Below, one piece after another: positions 35,340-46,369 of a stretch of 64,000 nt of DNA. Each line of letters starts with the position of its first letter. The stretch's first letter is position 1. The notes under the pieces were generated by a model that saw only the letters and a program-made list of their open reading frames with translations, was not told where the DNA came from and searched no databases. Source of the DNA: Acanthochromis polyacanthus (taxonomy: Eukaryota; Chordata; Actinopteri; Pomacentridae); assembly GCF_021347895.1 (NCBI RefSeq), contig NC_067123.1:8437828-8501827 (forward strand). Direction: 5' to 3'. The position numbers and the translations under genes were made by a program.

Positions 35340-36710
35340 TTTAAGGTTTGGTCAATTTCCGCCCGAAATTTCTACTGAGATTTACAGAAAGTAAATTGAA
35401 TGCTGTTCTTGAACTGTTTGGAGTACATGCATGGTTGGGGTCTCATTTGAAAGCTGACAACCTGAATTTTCACCCAGTGCAGTCAGAATTACTCTAGGTG
35501 CTACTGGCACAGAGTTATGTATGTTGGAACACACTGAATTAGGATGAATTTTTTTCTCGCCTACATTTTTTCCCTAATAAAACACCTGAAAATCAGTGTG
35601 GCAGCACTGCAACAGCTTGAAAACACAATATTGCAAAAGCCTGGGGTCTTACATAGTTCAGGTCAAAATTTCAGAGCAATACTACAAGAAATGAGTGTTT
35701 CACACATGTATTTGTACTGATATGCTCCGCCCCTGTCAATGTTGGATACACTCTTTATACACTGTGCACACTCTCTACAGAATGGTATAAATTCCTTTTC
35801 ACTCCATTTTCCACTTCATTTTCATTCCAAAAACTCATAAAGAACTCAAAAAATCACTTCAGATAGGCTTCAGTGTCGATCACACACACAGATTGAGAGG
35901 AATACAGAGAAACAGCAGGTGGAGCCCGGAGCTCACGAATGAAATATCATATAAAGCCGCTGGCAGAGGCGGGATTTATAGGCAAGCCATTCAGCAAGCT
36001 CATTGGCTACCAGGCCTGTCAATCTAACGTTTCCTCCGGCGTGATTTGCTGAGAAACAAGTCAATCAAGTGATGTAATCGATATCTGTCAGACTCGGCCA
36101 TGGTTGGCTAAATCGCCGAAGTAGGCGGAAACGAGTCACCTGATTGGTTGAAGTTCGGTTTGAAGCGGTCGAGAAGCCTCCAGTATCCATTTTGAATCGC
36201 GAACAAAGAAAATAGGACCGTGTATGATAAAGTTATAATAGAAAGATGCAGTGAATATGAAACGCACAGCGCCACCACGCGCCGCGTGCACGCGCACGGA
36301 GCCGATCGTTTTCTGGATTTTTTACCTATTTCGAGACATGTTTTGGCCAAAGTATTATACTGGATTGTTTCCTCTGGATGGCTAAGCTTGGGTTCTGGCC
36401 GGTTTTTGTGGATTATCTTCTTTTATGACCAGAAACGAGCGTCCAAACTGCGTCGACAGGTGAGCTGTGCACGTTTACTTGACTTGTTGTTTGTTGGATA
36501 AATGTGTTTATATTACCCGCTGTGGTAATCACATCTGAAAGTGGTTTATACCGGCGGATTCATGAGAATCTCAGCTTTCTATGTGTGTATAGTGTTTGTA
36601 TAATCGTGTTTGCAGTGTCCTTCTATTTTAAAAAAAGCGTATACCGATAAAAAAACGGCCCGCCCGCGGGCCGCCGTACTTTAACGGGTTAATTACTTTA
36701 TGGTTGTTAC
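35340..36710. mobile_element. possible piggyBac-type transposon end or CpG-rich repeat
   Basis: 36255-36310 is CpG-rich (cgccaccacgcgccgcgtgc). CCAAT/ATTGG boxes lie at about 36000 and 36140, and a clean splice donor (GACAG|GTGAGC) lies at about 36458. The right side ends ggcccgcccgcgggccgccgt then actttaacgggTTAA (36690). CCCGTTAAAG next to TTAA is what a piggyBac terminus would look like, but I could not find a matching left end, so this is tentative. Confidence 0.3.
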
Positions 36711-36985
36711 AAAATACACTTAAATCCAATAAAAACATAGAGTAGAGCTTCTAACCTCTGTAGGATGTGCTTTAAATTGTAATATTCTAATTTTTTTCTT
36801 TTCCAATATGTGTGGAAAAACATTTGCTAATAATAACTGTTAACCTGTGAGATTCTAGAATAAAATTCTTAGGGAGATTGTTCAAAACCTCATAATTGTT
36901 TTATTTTAATTTTAATGTAACACTGTTGCAGAGACATTCAGGAATGAAAATCACAGATCTTTGCCGCGACTCCCTCTAACTATTT

Positions 36986-37411
36986 TCAACTTCTTCTTGA
37001 GGGTGTCCACAGAGCGTTGACTCTTTCCACTGCTCCTGGTTTGGGCTTGTTTTTGGACACAAAAGTCGCTGTTTCTTCTGTTTGTTGGTCTTGTTGAGAA
37101 GATTGTTTTACTTTGGAGGGCTGAGAGGGTTTATCTGTGGCAGGAGATGATGATGAACCTTCCGCTCTGCTGGCGACGTGAATCCACAGTGTTGGACGAT
37201 CATCTCAGACACCTTCAAGTCTTCCTGTCTCATGTGAGAATAAATGGATCAGGGTTCTCACAAGGTGTGTTTCCACTTTTTGACGAGCATACGTTGTCTC
37301 CTTCTTCAGGATGCTGCAGAAATCATCCTCATCAAACATGGCCAAAGTTTTTTGGGCCGAGTTGACTTTCGAGAAACCCAAGTTGTCTTGTGTCTCCATT
37401 AAAATTAACAT
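36986..37411 (-). pseudogene. broken 140-codon reading frame, unknown protein
   Basis: From ATG at 37411 the minus strand reads 68 codons, has one TGA (37207-37205), then continues in the same frame for 72 codons to TGA at 36988-36986. The first part holds FSKVNSAQKTLAMFDEDDF and SILKKETTYARQKVE. The second part is Ser/Gln/Lys/Pro-rich (AEGSSSSPATDKPSQPSK, then VNALWTPSRR). I do not recognise the family. It sits inside a nectin intron on the same strand. It could be a decayed retrocopy, a transposon fragment or chance. An AATAAA on the minus strand near 36905 fits a retrocopy, but a poly(A) tail is not evident. Confidence 0.35.
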
Positions 37412-39593
37412 GCACAGTCAAAAAGTCAAAATAAATGTGGTTTAAACCAGGTGTCACTTATGATGTCACAAGGTCATGTGACACAAACACACACACACAA
37501 ATGTTTGTGTTGTTCACGCTAAAAAAGAGAGATTTTTTGAATACAAGGTCATAGATTTTAGTTCATTTTTACACCATACATCACTGAATCAGTGTGTTGC
37601 TAATCACTGACATATACATGGCTTTGATAAATTAAACAAATTAAATTGCAAATTAAAATTGCCTTTAGAATTGATCCTTTTTTTGTCTTATCATAAAGAT
37701 GACAGTGACCTTCTGGAAACAAACTGGCATCTAAAAGGCTAAAATCCTGACAATGAAATAATACTTGGTAGTTGTGATCACGGTTGTTGTTGGTTACTAC
37801 ATTTACTCAGCGAAAGTGGAAAATGTTAACATACACTACTGTTCAAAAGTTTGGGGTCACTTAGAAATGTTTTTCTTTTTCAATGAAAATAACATTAAAT
37901 GAATCAGAAATACAATAAGGACAATGTTAATGTGTTAAATAACTATTCTAGCTGGAAATGACAGTTTTTTAATGCAATATGTACACAGGGATAGAGAGGA
38001 ACCTTTCCAGCATTTGTACTGACAGAGCTGTGTTTCTGGCCGTCTGTTGCCGTCTTTATAGCAGCTACATGTTGGATTTACTTTATCAGCTATTTGGTAA
38101 CTTTACATTTCTGCCATTTGGTAGAGAGAAAGCCGCAAATCATGTTTAGCACTGGAGTGTCCAACTTATTTTTGTTCATGGGACACATAGCCCATCTGTA
38201 TTTGCACTAGTATGTCAGCAAGTTTCTTTTCATTTTATGTTGTTGTTTTATATATATATATATATATATGTATATACACACCGCACCTTACTGCATTCTT
38301 TGTTTTTTTATTCTTTAAACACAGCAGACATTGTAAAAAACAAAATAAAGTACAAACTACTGATTCATAATAATTACAAATATAATAATACTGACTGAAA
38401 TACGTAGTGAATTTATTTGTAATGTAAAATAACATTAAAAACCCACAACTGTGAACAAACACAGTAGTAGAACTACAAGAAATATTAGTTTTACAAGAGA
38501 GTTTTGACATCTTATAAAAGCCTTTCTTTCTTTTTTCTTTAAATATTTATTTAAAATATCCATATATATTAGTGTTACTTTTCTATAGTATTGAATGTTT
38601 TTACACATAAACATATCATTCATTAAACATTAAAAAGCCAAAAAATCTTTATGATTTTATACACAATTGATGCTAAAAACAGTATTTTAATTATAGGAGG
38701 ATAAAATACTACCAGAACATCATCTTGTTTTTTTAAGCACAGTGCATTTTGGTACATTTACTATTTTACTCTATAATGATGGATATTTATCCACAATATT
38801 TGTGTCCCCACTTTTATTTTTCTTCCAAATAAACTGGAGAAACCTCAAGTGTTTTTACACTTTCTACAAACACCTGACTCCCTCTGTGTCCCACTGGACA
38901 TAATTTAAGCTGCTGTGTCCCAAGTTTTCAATAACAGCATTTTGGTGAGTTGTCTTAATTGATAGTTGCTGGTTCAAACTATGAAAGCAAAAAGCTGCAC
39001 TAAACGGTAATTTTCTTTTAACAAGATAACACAGATGTAGACGTGTGACTCAAAATTTGCATTAGTGTGATTGCACAGCTTGAATATTCAATTATTAGAC
39101 TCTGAAAGGACACTATCTTAAATATGTTTTAAAAAGGGGGTTGAGGGGGACTCTGATAACAACTTTGAAAGCAAAATTGCCTGCAGACTTGACCTAGACT
39201 TGCCCTCAAAGACACAAGGCTGGGTTTGAACATTTAAAATAGCTACAGAGATATCTTTTGGTCATGTTCCACACACGGTGCCGTAAATCCATAATAAACT
39301 TTCACCGCTGAACCTCGTGAACCTCCCTTTCAGCCGAGGCGTTTGTAGCCATTTAGGCATCTTTTATACATCTAATCAGCATAAAATTACAGAGTTTTAG
39401 TCACATTACATAAAGTGGTTGGAGCACGGCAAAATGTGATAGAATGATGGAATAAAATAACAGACGTGGAGAGGAGAGGAGTGCTCTAATGGAGCTCTTT
39501 ACAAACCAAGCTAATTATTTCGCCACACATAAGCCAACTCAGATCTCTAATCAATAGCCATTAAGCCCATTATGAATGCCCAAATGGACTGGT

Positions 39594-39637
<44 letters not shown>

Positions 39638-39695
39638 TGTGTAATACAACTGCTGCGACAATAAGCATCGATCTGAAGCCATGCCGACCACTCAC
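37412..39695. other. nectin intron: MITE fragment, shared repeat and AT-rich sequence
   Basis: 37834-38014 is the left part of the MITE seen whole at 20186. 38025-38160 shares tttctggcc, tctttatagcag and ggtaactttacatttctgccatttgg with 41032-41220. (TA)n at about 38250-38270. The rest is AT-rich without exon signals. Confidence 0.5.
39595..39631 (+). repeat. (TG)n microsatellite
   Basis: About 18 GT dinucleotides, about 65 bp downstream of the nectin exon donor at 39695. Confidence 0.95.
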
Positions 39696-39753
39696 CATCT
39701 CCGTGGAGCTGCCAGCTTTCACCGGGGGAGGGGGCTTGTGCTTGGGTGGGCCC
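39696..39753 (-). CDS. nectin-like exon: proline-rich juxtamembrane cytoplasmic segment
   Basis: This is a 58-nt exon. The acceptor is ccaatcag before GGGCCC at 39753 and the donor is GTGAGT from 39695. The first G completes the Glu codon begun by the transmembrane exon; 19 codons follow, and the exon ends in phase 0. The peptide begins E-GPP-KHK-PPPP and ends STEM. The same spacing of GPP, a Lys and a second proline run, ending in an acidic residue plus Met, is what I recall for human nectin-2 alpha. That is the main reason for preferring nectin-2-like over other nectins. A (TG)n repeat lies about 65 bp beyond the donor, inside the intron. Longer open frames on both strands here are shadows caused by this exon plus the repeat. 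Confidence 0.8.
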
Positions 39754-40137
39754 CTGATTGGACAAAAGACAAAGATGATGTGGTCATCGATCGGCACTTC
39801 GTGAAGATATCGCACTTCTTTTGTGCTTCGCAGAGGAGCAACTGGGGCCGCCGGGAGAGCGCCGAGGTAAAAAGGTCTTGAAATATGGAGCTCTAAAGAT
39901 GCCCCATTGTGCCGTAATTCAATCCAGATTCTATTCGTGCAAAGACATTCTGCAATTACTGTGACATAAAGGGACATTTTAGTGTGGTTTGTCCTGCCAC
40001 TGGTGGAGAAAATCGGGTTTAGAATGAAAGAAGGGATGCGACTGGATTAACTGAATCCAAAATCCAAAGCTTCCACTACACCTTGCAACAGAGCCTCATC
40101 GAACCAACAACAATTCCCAACATTCTCAATCAGCAGA

Positions 40138-40490
40138 CATCCATCTATCCATTATTCATGCACCACTTAATGCTCATTAGAGTCGCGGGGGGCTGGAGTC
40201 TATCCCAACTGACTTAGGCTAAAGGCAGGGACAGGACACTAGTCTATCACAGGGCTACATGTACAGACAACCCCACTTGCATTTACACCTACGGGCATTC
40301 TAGAGTTACCAATTAACCTCAGCATGTTTTGGACTGTCGGAGAACTAGGGAAAGAGAACTAGGAGAAAACCCACACATGCACAGGAAGAACACACAAACT
40401 CCATGCAGAAAGATCCTGGGGAGGCCAAGACACAAACCAGGGATCTTCTAGCTTCAAGGCGCTAACTATGCAGCCAATATTCAGCCCTTC
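40138..40490 (+). mobile_element. fish LINE (L2-like) 3'-end repeat
   Basis: Same family and orientation as 15813-16170: gagtctatcccaactgactta, ttacacctacgggcat, accaattaacctcagc and aaactccatgcagaaagatcc occur in order. A further piece is at 40870-40980. Confidence 0.65.
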
Positions 40491-40869
40491 TTAAATCTCC
40501 AATGACTCCTATATCTTCCTATGATGGACTCTTTGAAACACAAGCATCTTTGTCACCTAAAAACAATCCTGCATTTTGGTTATTTCATAGATATATTTAA
40601 GGTCTTCTGAAAATATGACACAATCTGCTGGGTCAAAAATACACATACAGAAATGCTAATATTTGGTTAAATGTATTTTGTCCATTTTCACCTCAACTAG
40701 GTGCTTTGTAGCCATCCACAAGCTTCTGGTTGTAGCTTTAATCACTTCTCTTTGCAGAATTGGAGCAAGATGCATGTGTTTCAATGATTCTATTTAACTG
40801 GAAAGTCTAAATTAAACAGCAGCTTTGTTATGACAGCAATGAAATAGATTTTGAAGAAATAACAGGAAT

Positions 40870-40980
40870 AATACCAACGCAAACTCCACACAGAAAGATC
40901 CCAGAAAGGCCGGGACGCAAACAGGGGATCTTTGACCTGCAAAGTGAGAATGCTAACCCCCTAGCTACTGTGCAGCCCTC
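40870..40980 (+). mobile_element. fragment of the same L2-like 3' repeat
   Basis: caaactccacacagaaagatcc, gccgggacgcaaacaggggatc and gctactgtgcagccct. Only the last third of the repeat is present. Confidence 0.55.
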
Positions 40981-41729
40981 AATCAGCAGACATAAATAAA
41001 TTAAAAAGACATCATTTGTACTCATAGAGCTCTGTTTCTGGCCTTCTGATGCACCAAAATTAAGTTTTCCCCCATGTTTTGTCTCAGTTTTTGTCTCCAC
41101 CACCTCTAAATATTTGTCTTTATAGCAGATGTATGTTTGATTTTCTTTATTAGCTTGTTGGTAACTTTACATTTCTGCCATTTGGTTGTGAGAAAGCAGC
41201 AAACAGTGTTTAGCGTATCAGAGATTAGTGCAGTTTTTTTATCTTCTGCCACATTTTTATTCACTGCGGGCTCATTTTGCAGAAGAACCATGCCTAGAAG
41301 TAGAGAGAACTTAAAAATGTCTTTTGTGTAGTATGACAAACATACAATGCCATAAATTATAAAGAAATAAGGCTTTAAAGTTGAATTAATTTGACTATCT
41401 TACAAAAATGGAAAAACCTGGAATCATCATGTGCAACTTTTTTTTTTTCAGTGTCCACAGGTGTTACCAATACCGAAAAAAGTAGTTCTACATGCTGTAT
41501 GTATTTTATTTTCTTTAGATTTTTTACAACCGCTACGAACAAGGTAATACATTACTGCTCTGCACATCCGCTATAGAAAGATGTTTCACTATGCTGAATG
41601 TATCGTCCAACTGATGGCTCCTCTGTTCACCATTTTTGAGCCAAGCTGCATTTAATTCATTGATCAAGAATGTACACTACCTGCAGTTCATCTGAAATCT
41701 CTCAGTAGTAAGTAAGTTTTTTTTTCTAA

Positions 41730-44700
41730 TTAAAGGATATATTGTAATTTTTTACATTTATTAAGCAAATAAAACACGTGGAATGAAGTGATTTTTTTCG
41801 GCTTAGATTTCGTGAATGTTTGTCACACATGATACGTTCACGGACAGTCGGAAAAGCTGAAAGTCCAACGCTTCTTTCTGTTACTTTACAGTTTCTCGCT
41901 CTGATAATGGAATATTTATTCCTTTGTCGTCTTTGTCTATTTACTTATTTTTTAAAATGTATTTTCTACTTGGATTTATATTGTTTGGCATTTATTGTGG
42001 TTAGCAAAGAAAGAATTTCATAGTACAGAGAAATATGTTTCTTGTCTGTGCAAATGACAATTAACCTTGAACCTCATTCATTGGTTTTTAAAGAAATGTA
42101 CCTTTCAAAACTGCTCCCAAATTTAAGGGTTAAGATTAATTTATTTGTATTAAAGTTGTTACTGCTTAAAGATAAACCTGTTTATTCGTCTGAGATCACT
42201 TTAAAACTTGAACCCGGGAAAAGCATTAACAGCTCTCCTCCAGATTTGAAAGACCTCCTCCAATAATAATCTTTTTCTTTTTTACCGCGTTAATCGAGCA
42301 ATAGCATGTTCCCCCAATGATTAAATTAATAAATAATACTAAACGAATAAATAAATGTCAAATTAAGCACTATGGCTCAGAATTTCCACTTTGAAACTGC
42401 AGTAATGGTCTCAGAAATGCAGATTCAGTCTTTCTTCAGGGTTTCAGACACAACAAACCGAAGAAACCGTGAGAGACTTTTTGGATTATTTTTTCCCTTC
42501 AGAATCAGATTCCGGCTGAAGATAAAGGCTGGGAACAAATTTGCATGTTAATAAAAGTGTGCATACTAAAGCAGACAAAGATGTAGAATGACATTTAAGA
42601 ATTTTAGCACATGAAGGGGCTATTTTCATTGAAGAAAAACTCCTAAATTTGTATTTTTATTATAAACAGAGAAGATTTTTTAGGCTTTTAATCATGAGCT
42701 AAAGAATTGTTATTGCTGGTTATATAAATCCAGCTGCTGCAGATTGCTAACAGACAAAATGTGTATTTCAGATGCACAGTTAAGTTCTTTTTTCTGGCCT
42801 TTCACGACCTTGTAATGAAAATATGTGGAGTCGCTGCCATCATCTTCCAATTATTTCTCCATCTTTTCTCAGTTTTGAACTTTTTTTTTTTTATTGTGCT
42901 TTCAACAAAAAAACTCTACTCCCTTGGTGTAAACTGTACGACGGCCACAATAGGAAGCACACGGACAAGAAGTGCTGGAGATGAATCATAGTTTGAGCCT
43001 CTAAAAAAATAATTCTCCAGTAAAAAGAAAGGACGGAGGTTTGTCCTCACTGCATGAGTCAGGCTGACTTATTAATCGCTCACTGGACGTTATTATAGGA
43101 GATACAGTCAGGTCCGAAGCTGAAGGTTCAACTATGATTCATCTATTTATCCTGCAAAATTTGTTGTGGCTGTATAAATGTCTGCAGCTAGATCTAACCA
43201 ACCTCTGAATCAGCACGTAGGCAGATACAACAAATGCACATTTGTTTGCTTAACATTTGCCCTGATGTTGCTATTCAGTAAATCACCTCCACACGGTAGA
43301 AATATATTCCATGTAGCTGTTGGTCATAGATGAGTGGCTCCTCAAATGTGCAGAGAAAGGCAAATTTTGTTCTTTTTCACAGGATATGCTACATTTTTTC
43401 ATACAACATGTGAAATTAAGAGATTTTCATGAAATAGCATATTTTAACCTTAGATTTGGTTCATCTTTGTCACATGATGCGTTCACAGCCAGTTGGAAAG
43501 CTGAAGTTCAATGATTCTTAATATTCATCTATTCACTGCTTATAACTGCATATAACAGCATGTATAACGTCTGCAACTAAATCTGTCCAACCTTCGACTC
43601 AGCACGTAGGCAGGATTATAAACTAGGGCTGGCCTGAATAGTGGTTTCTGGTCTCCGGATATTCGGGCCCTATTAAAAACGAATATCCGAATATTCGTTC
43701 CGCCCTGTAACATCCGACTGGGGGGAGAGACGGCCCGAATATTCAGATCCATTCGTCTGGTCTCCCGGACCGGAGGAGACCCGCCTGAGTATTTGGATCC
43801 ATTCATCTGGTCTCCCAGACGCAAATTTTGCACACTGCCTTCGTTTTGTCTTCAGTTAAACTGAAGAATTCCCAAACAGCGGAGGTCTTCGGCATCTTGT
43901 CTTGTGTTTATGCAACGAAGTCAAGCGTGACGTCAGAGTCAGCAGCCACCCGGCCATTCGAGTGGTGGTAACAAACACGAATGGATGAGCCGAGATGAGC
44001 CGAACACGGCGGGATGAGCCAAAGTGGGCCGAAGGCGAAGGGAAGAGACGAGCTCCAAATATTCGTATTTTCGTCTGAAAATACGAAGGAGAGGGGCGGG
44101 TGATCACATAGACATATGTGTATATGTTATGGACATATGTGCATATGTTTATATGATCACACGATGGGAGGAGCCGTTATGAGCCGATGTGGGCCGAAGG
44201 CGGAGGCAAGACAGTAATTGCCAGGCGAATATTCGGATACCAAAATTAATATCCGGATACCGCCGTAGCGGACGAATATTTGGATATTCGGGTCCAGCCC
44301 TACTATAAACCTGAAAACTTTCTGTCATGTGTTAGTTGGTCGCAGCTGAGTCCGTTGTGGCTTCTCAGAGGTGCTGAGAAATGTAAAAGTTTTTATTTTT
44401 TTTATAGGATATGCTGCAATTTTTGGCAAATTTTCGAGTAAAACATGGAATAAAGGGATTTTCATGAAATATCTTGATTTAAAGCCTAGATTTGTTTAAT
44501 TTTTGTGACGTGATGTACATGACTTTTTGAGTTATGCTGTTAACAAACAGACAAACAGACAAACAAACTCCGATGATTACATTACCTCCTGGCGGAGGTA
44601 ATAAAGGGAATTTTCATGAAATATTGTGATTTTAGGTTCAGATTTAGTTCATTTTTGTCACATGATGCATTCACAGACAGTCAGAAAGCTGAAACTTCAA

Positions 44701-44960
44701 AATTCTTTTTCTTATTTTACAGTTCATGGCACTGATAAATGGCTTTTCCTTTAAAACAAAAAACCAAAACAAAAAAAATTGAATATTTAGGGTTCAGAAG
44801 ATCAAGATGAATCTGTTTATCCTGCAAGATTTTGTAAATTGCTGCATATCAGAGGATCTATAACATCTACAACTAAATCTAACCAACCTCTGACTCAGCA
44901 TGTAGGCAGATACAATGGATGCACAATTGTTCATTTACCATTTGCCCTGATGTTCTACAA
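41730..44960. repeat. diverged tandem array, split by a hAT element
   Basis: Blocks recur in the same orientation: cacatgatgcgttcaca-cag-cggaaagctgaa at about 41826, 43470 and 44660; gattttcatgaaata-ttagatttg at about 43427, 44458 and 44611; and ctgcaactaaatcta-ccaacct then gactcagcacgtaggcag at about 43185, 43570 and 44870. The copies are old and unequal in length. Confidence 0.65.
43624..44302. mobile_element. hAT-type non-autonomous transposon (679 bp)
   Basis: Ends TAGGGCTGG and CCAGCCCTA. An 8-bp target duplication, ttataaac (43616-43623) and ctataaac (44303-44310), matches at seven of eight positions. The sub-terminal text has repeated gaatattcg motifs near both ends. GC-rich interior with no transposase. 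The frames inside are not genes. Confidence 0.85.
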
Positions 44961-45284
44961 GAAGCCCCCATTTGGAAAATCCCCTTCTAAAACTGGAATT
45001 AAAGCAGGGGAGGTTTAATAAAACCCTCTTTTATGGCTGCAGCCCAAGGGAGGACTTGCAGCCACTGAGAGAGGAGCTGAGAACCAAGCATTTCGGGAGT
45101 AAAACCTCCCAGCGGCCTCATGCTATAAACCTGAGGTCAGGATTTGTCACAAAGATACCTCTGCTGGGTCCCCTCATGACATGTAATAAGTTTTAATGAG
45201 CCTCAGTCCTCCGGGGGAGATTAATTTCACACTAGAGGTTAAACAAACGATGAAGCAGATACAGGATTGCAAATGAAGACTTAC

Positions 45285-45414
45285 TCTCCGTCCTCCTGGC
45301 GCTTGCGGATGAAGAAGATGGCGCCGATGATGACGCCGATGAAGATGAGGGCGCCGAGGATGCCTCCTATTACTGCACCCGTTGACGGAGCCGGGATGAT
45401 CTTGAGTTCTTCCT
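45285..45414 (-). CDS. nectin-like exon: juxtamembrane and transmembrane segment
   Basis: This 130-nt exon is read right to left. The acceptor is caacag before AGGAAGAAC at 45414 and the donor is GTAAGT at 45284-45279. It starts with two nucleotides completing a codon from an unseen upstream exon, carries 42 full codons, and ends with two nucleotides (GA). After a short extracellular stretch (EELKIIPAPSTG) comes a hydrophobic segment of about 22 residues, rich in G, I, A and F (from AVIGGILG to GAIFFI), then a basic stop-transfer RKRQ and EDG. The small-residue GG-x-x-G start of the membrane helix is typical of nectins. It joins exactly in phase to the exon at 39753. No open frame longer than the exon surrounds it, so the call rests on splice sites, phase and the membrane segment. 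Confidence 0.82.
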
Positions 45415-46369
45415 CTGTTGCCGAGAACAAACAGACACAGGGAGGGGAAGGAAAGAAAGAAAGAGAACGTTACTGCCGATCCAGTAAAATTTCATGCTCC
45501 TGGCACTTTAATGTTGCTCGCTTGCAATATTTGTGTTTTTATGTGTTTCGCTGTGCGAGTCGGGTGTACAACAATCTCACAGAACAACACATTCAATGGT
45601 ATGTGAGGAGAATAAACCTTTACAGGGAACTCAAGGCAAAATGCAATGCGGTTTCAGGTAATTAAAAGTCAAGTTTCCTGTCGGTGTTAGCGCTGTGTGT
45701 GCTTTTACAGGGCCATATTGAAGCACAGTCACACAAACATAAAGAATTCCTGTGTGTTCAGCTTTGAGCCCAATGTCGTATGCTAGCGCTGATGAATGCC
45801 GTAAATCTTCAGCTGAGGCTCACGCTGACCTCGACATTTCCCTTCAATTAAGAGCCTGTTTATGATTTCCAGAGGGCGGCGAGGCATCTGAATTGACTGT
45901 AAAAGCCTGTCATTACTGTGTGCTCTCATTGAAAAGAAGAAGAAGAAGAAGAAGAAGGAGGAAAAAAACAACAAAAAAAACCCAGCTCTGCACACAACAA
46001 CCAACGCACAATCGTCGACTATCACGGGGAGCTTGGCAGCAACAACAAAGGGAGGGTGGGATGGTTTTCGCAGGTTATTTGCTCTGTTTTTTAAAAAAAA
46101 TGAAATCATATTTCATCACCACCACTGAAGTAAACATGAGCTACCGTGTTTGATACGGAGATGATAAAAGGATAATTACCCCTATGATTTCCACCCATTT
46201 AGCATATATTTAGCTGATGTTGGAGCATTTACCTAAAAATGAAAACAGCTTTTGCTGCTCCAGCTGCAAGAAAATAGCTCAGTAATTACTACAGATACAG
46301 TTTGAATCTTCACTTAAGCTGCAGTTTTTGAAAGATGTTGGAATGTAATCGTAGACATCTGAAGTTGAG

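Larger units (their letters stand above)
27566..45414 (-). other. 3' part of a nectin-family cell-adhesion gene (gene span seen here)
   Basis: Four exons on the minus strand join with matching phases (2, 0, 0) and consensus splice sites. They encode a membrane-spanning segment, a proline-rich juxtamembrane stretch, an acidic/Ser-Thr tail and a C-terminal A-M-Y-V. The introns are 5531, 7478 and 4004 bp. Nectins are immunoglobulin-superfamily adhesion proteins of adherens junctions; their last four residues (E/A-x-Y-V) bind the PDZ domain of afadin and so link to actin. The GPP-x-x-KPP-x-P stretch just after the membrane and the AMYV end resemble the alpha form of nectin-2. Nectin-1 and -3 end in EWYV and nectin-4 ends differently. 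Family assignment is strong; the paralogue (nectin-2-like) is inferred. The Ig-domain exons and promoter are not seen, so the gene is incomplete at the right edge. Confidence 0.8.

Noticed and set aside
39570..39977. 135-codon minus-strand frame around a nectin exon
   Set aside because: Different reading frame from the spliced exon, and includes the (TG)n repeat translated as Thr-His; the true coding part is 39753-39696 only.
43540..44107. Minus-strand frames of 97 and 83 codons
   Set aside because: Inside or across the hAT element; GC-rich text without stops, not a protein.
45267..45665. 132-codon plus-strand frame, Met/Lys-rich
   Set aside because: It is the antisense shadow of the nectin transmembrane exon.
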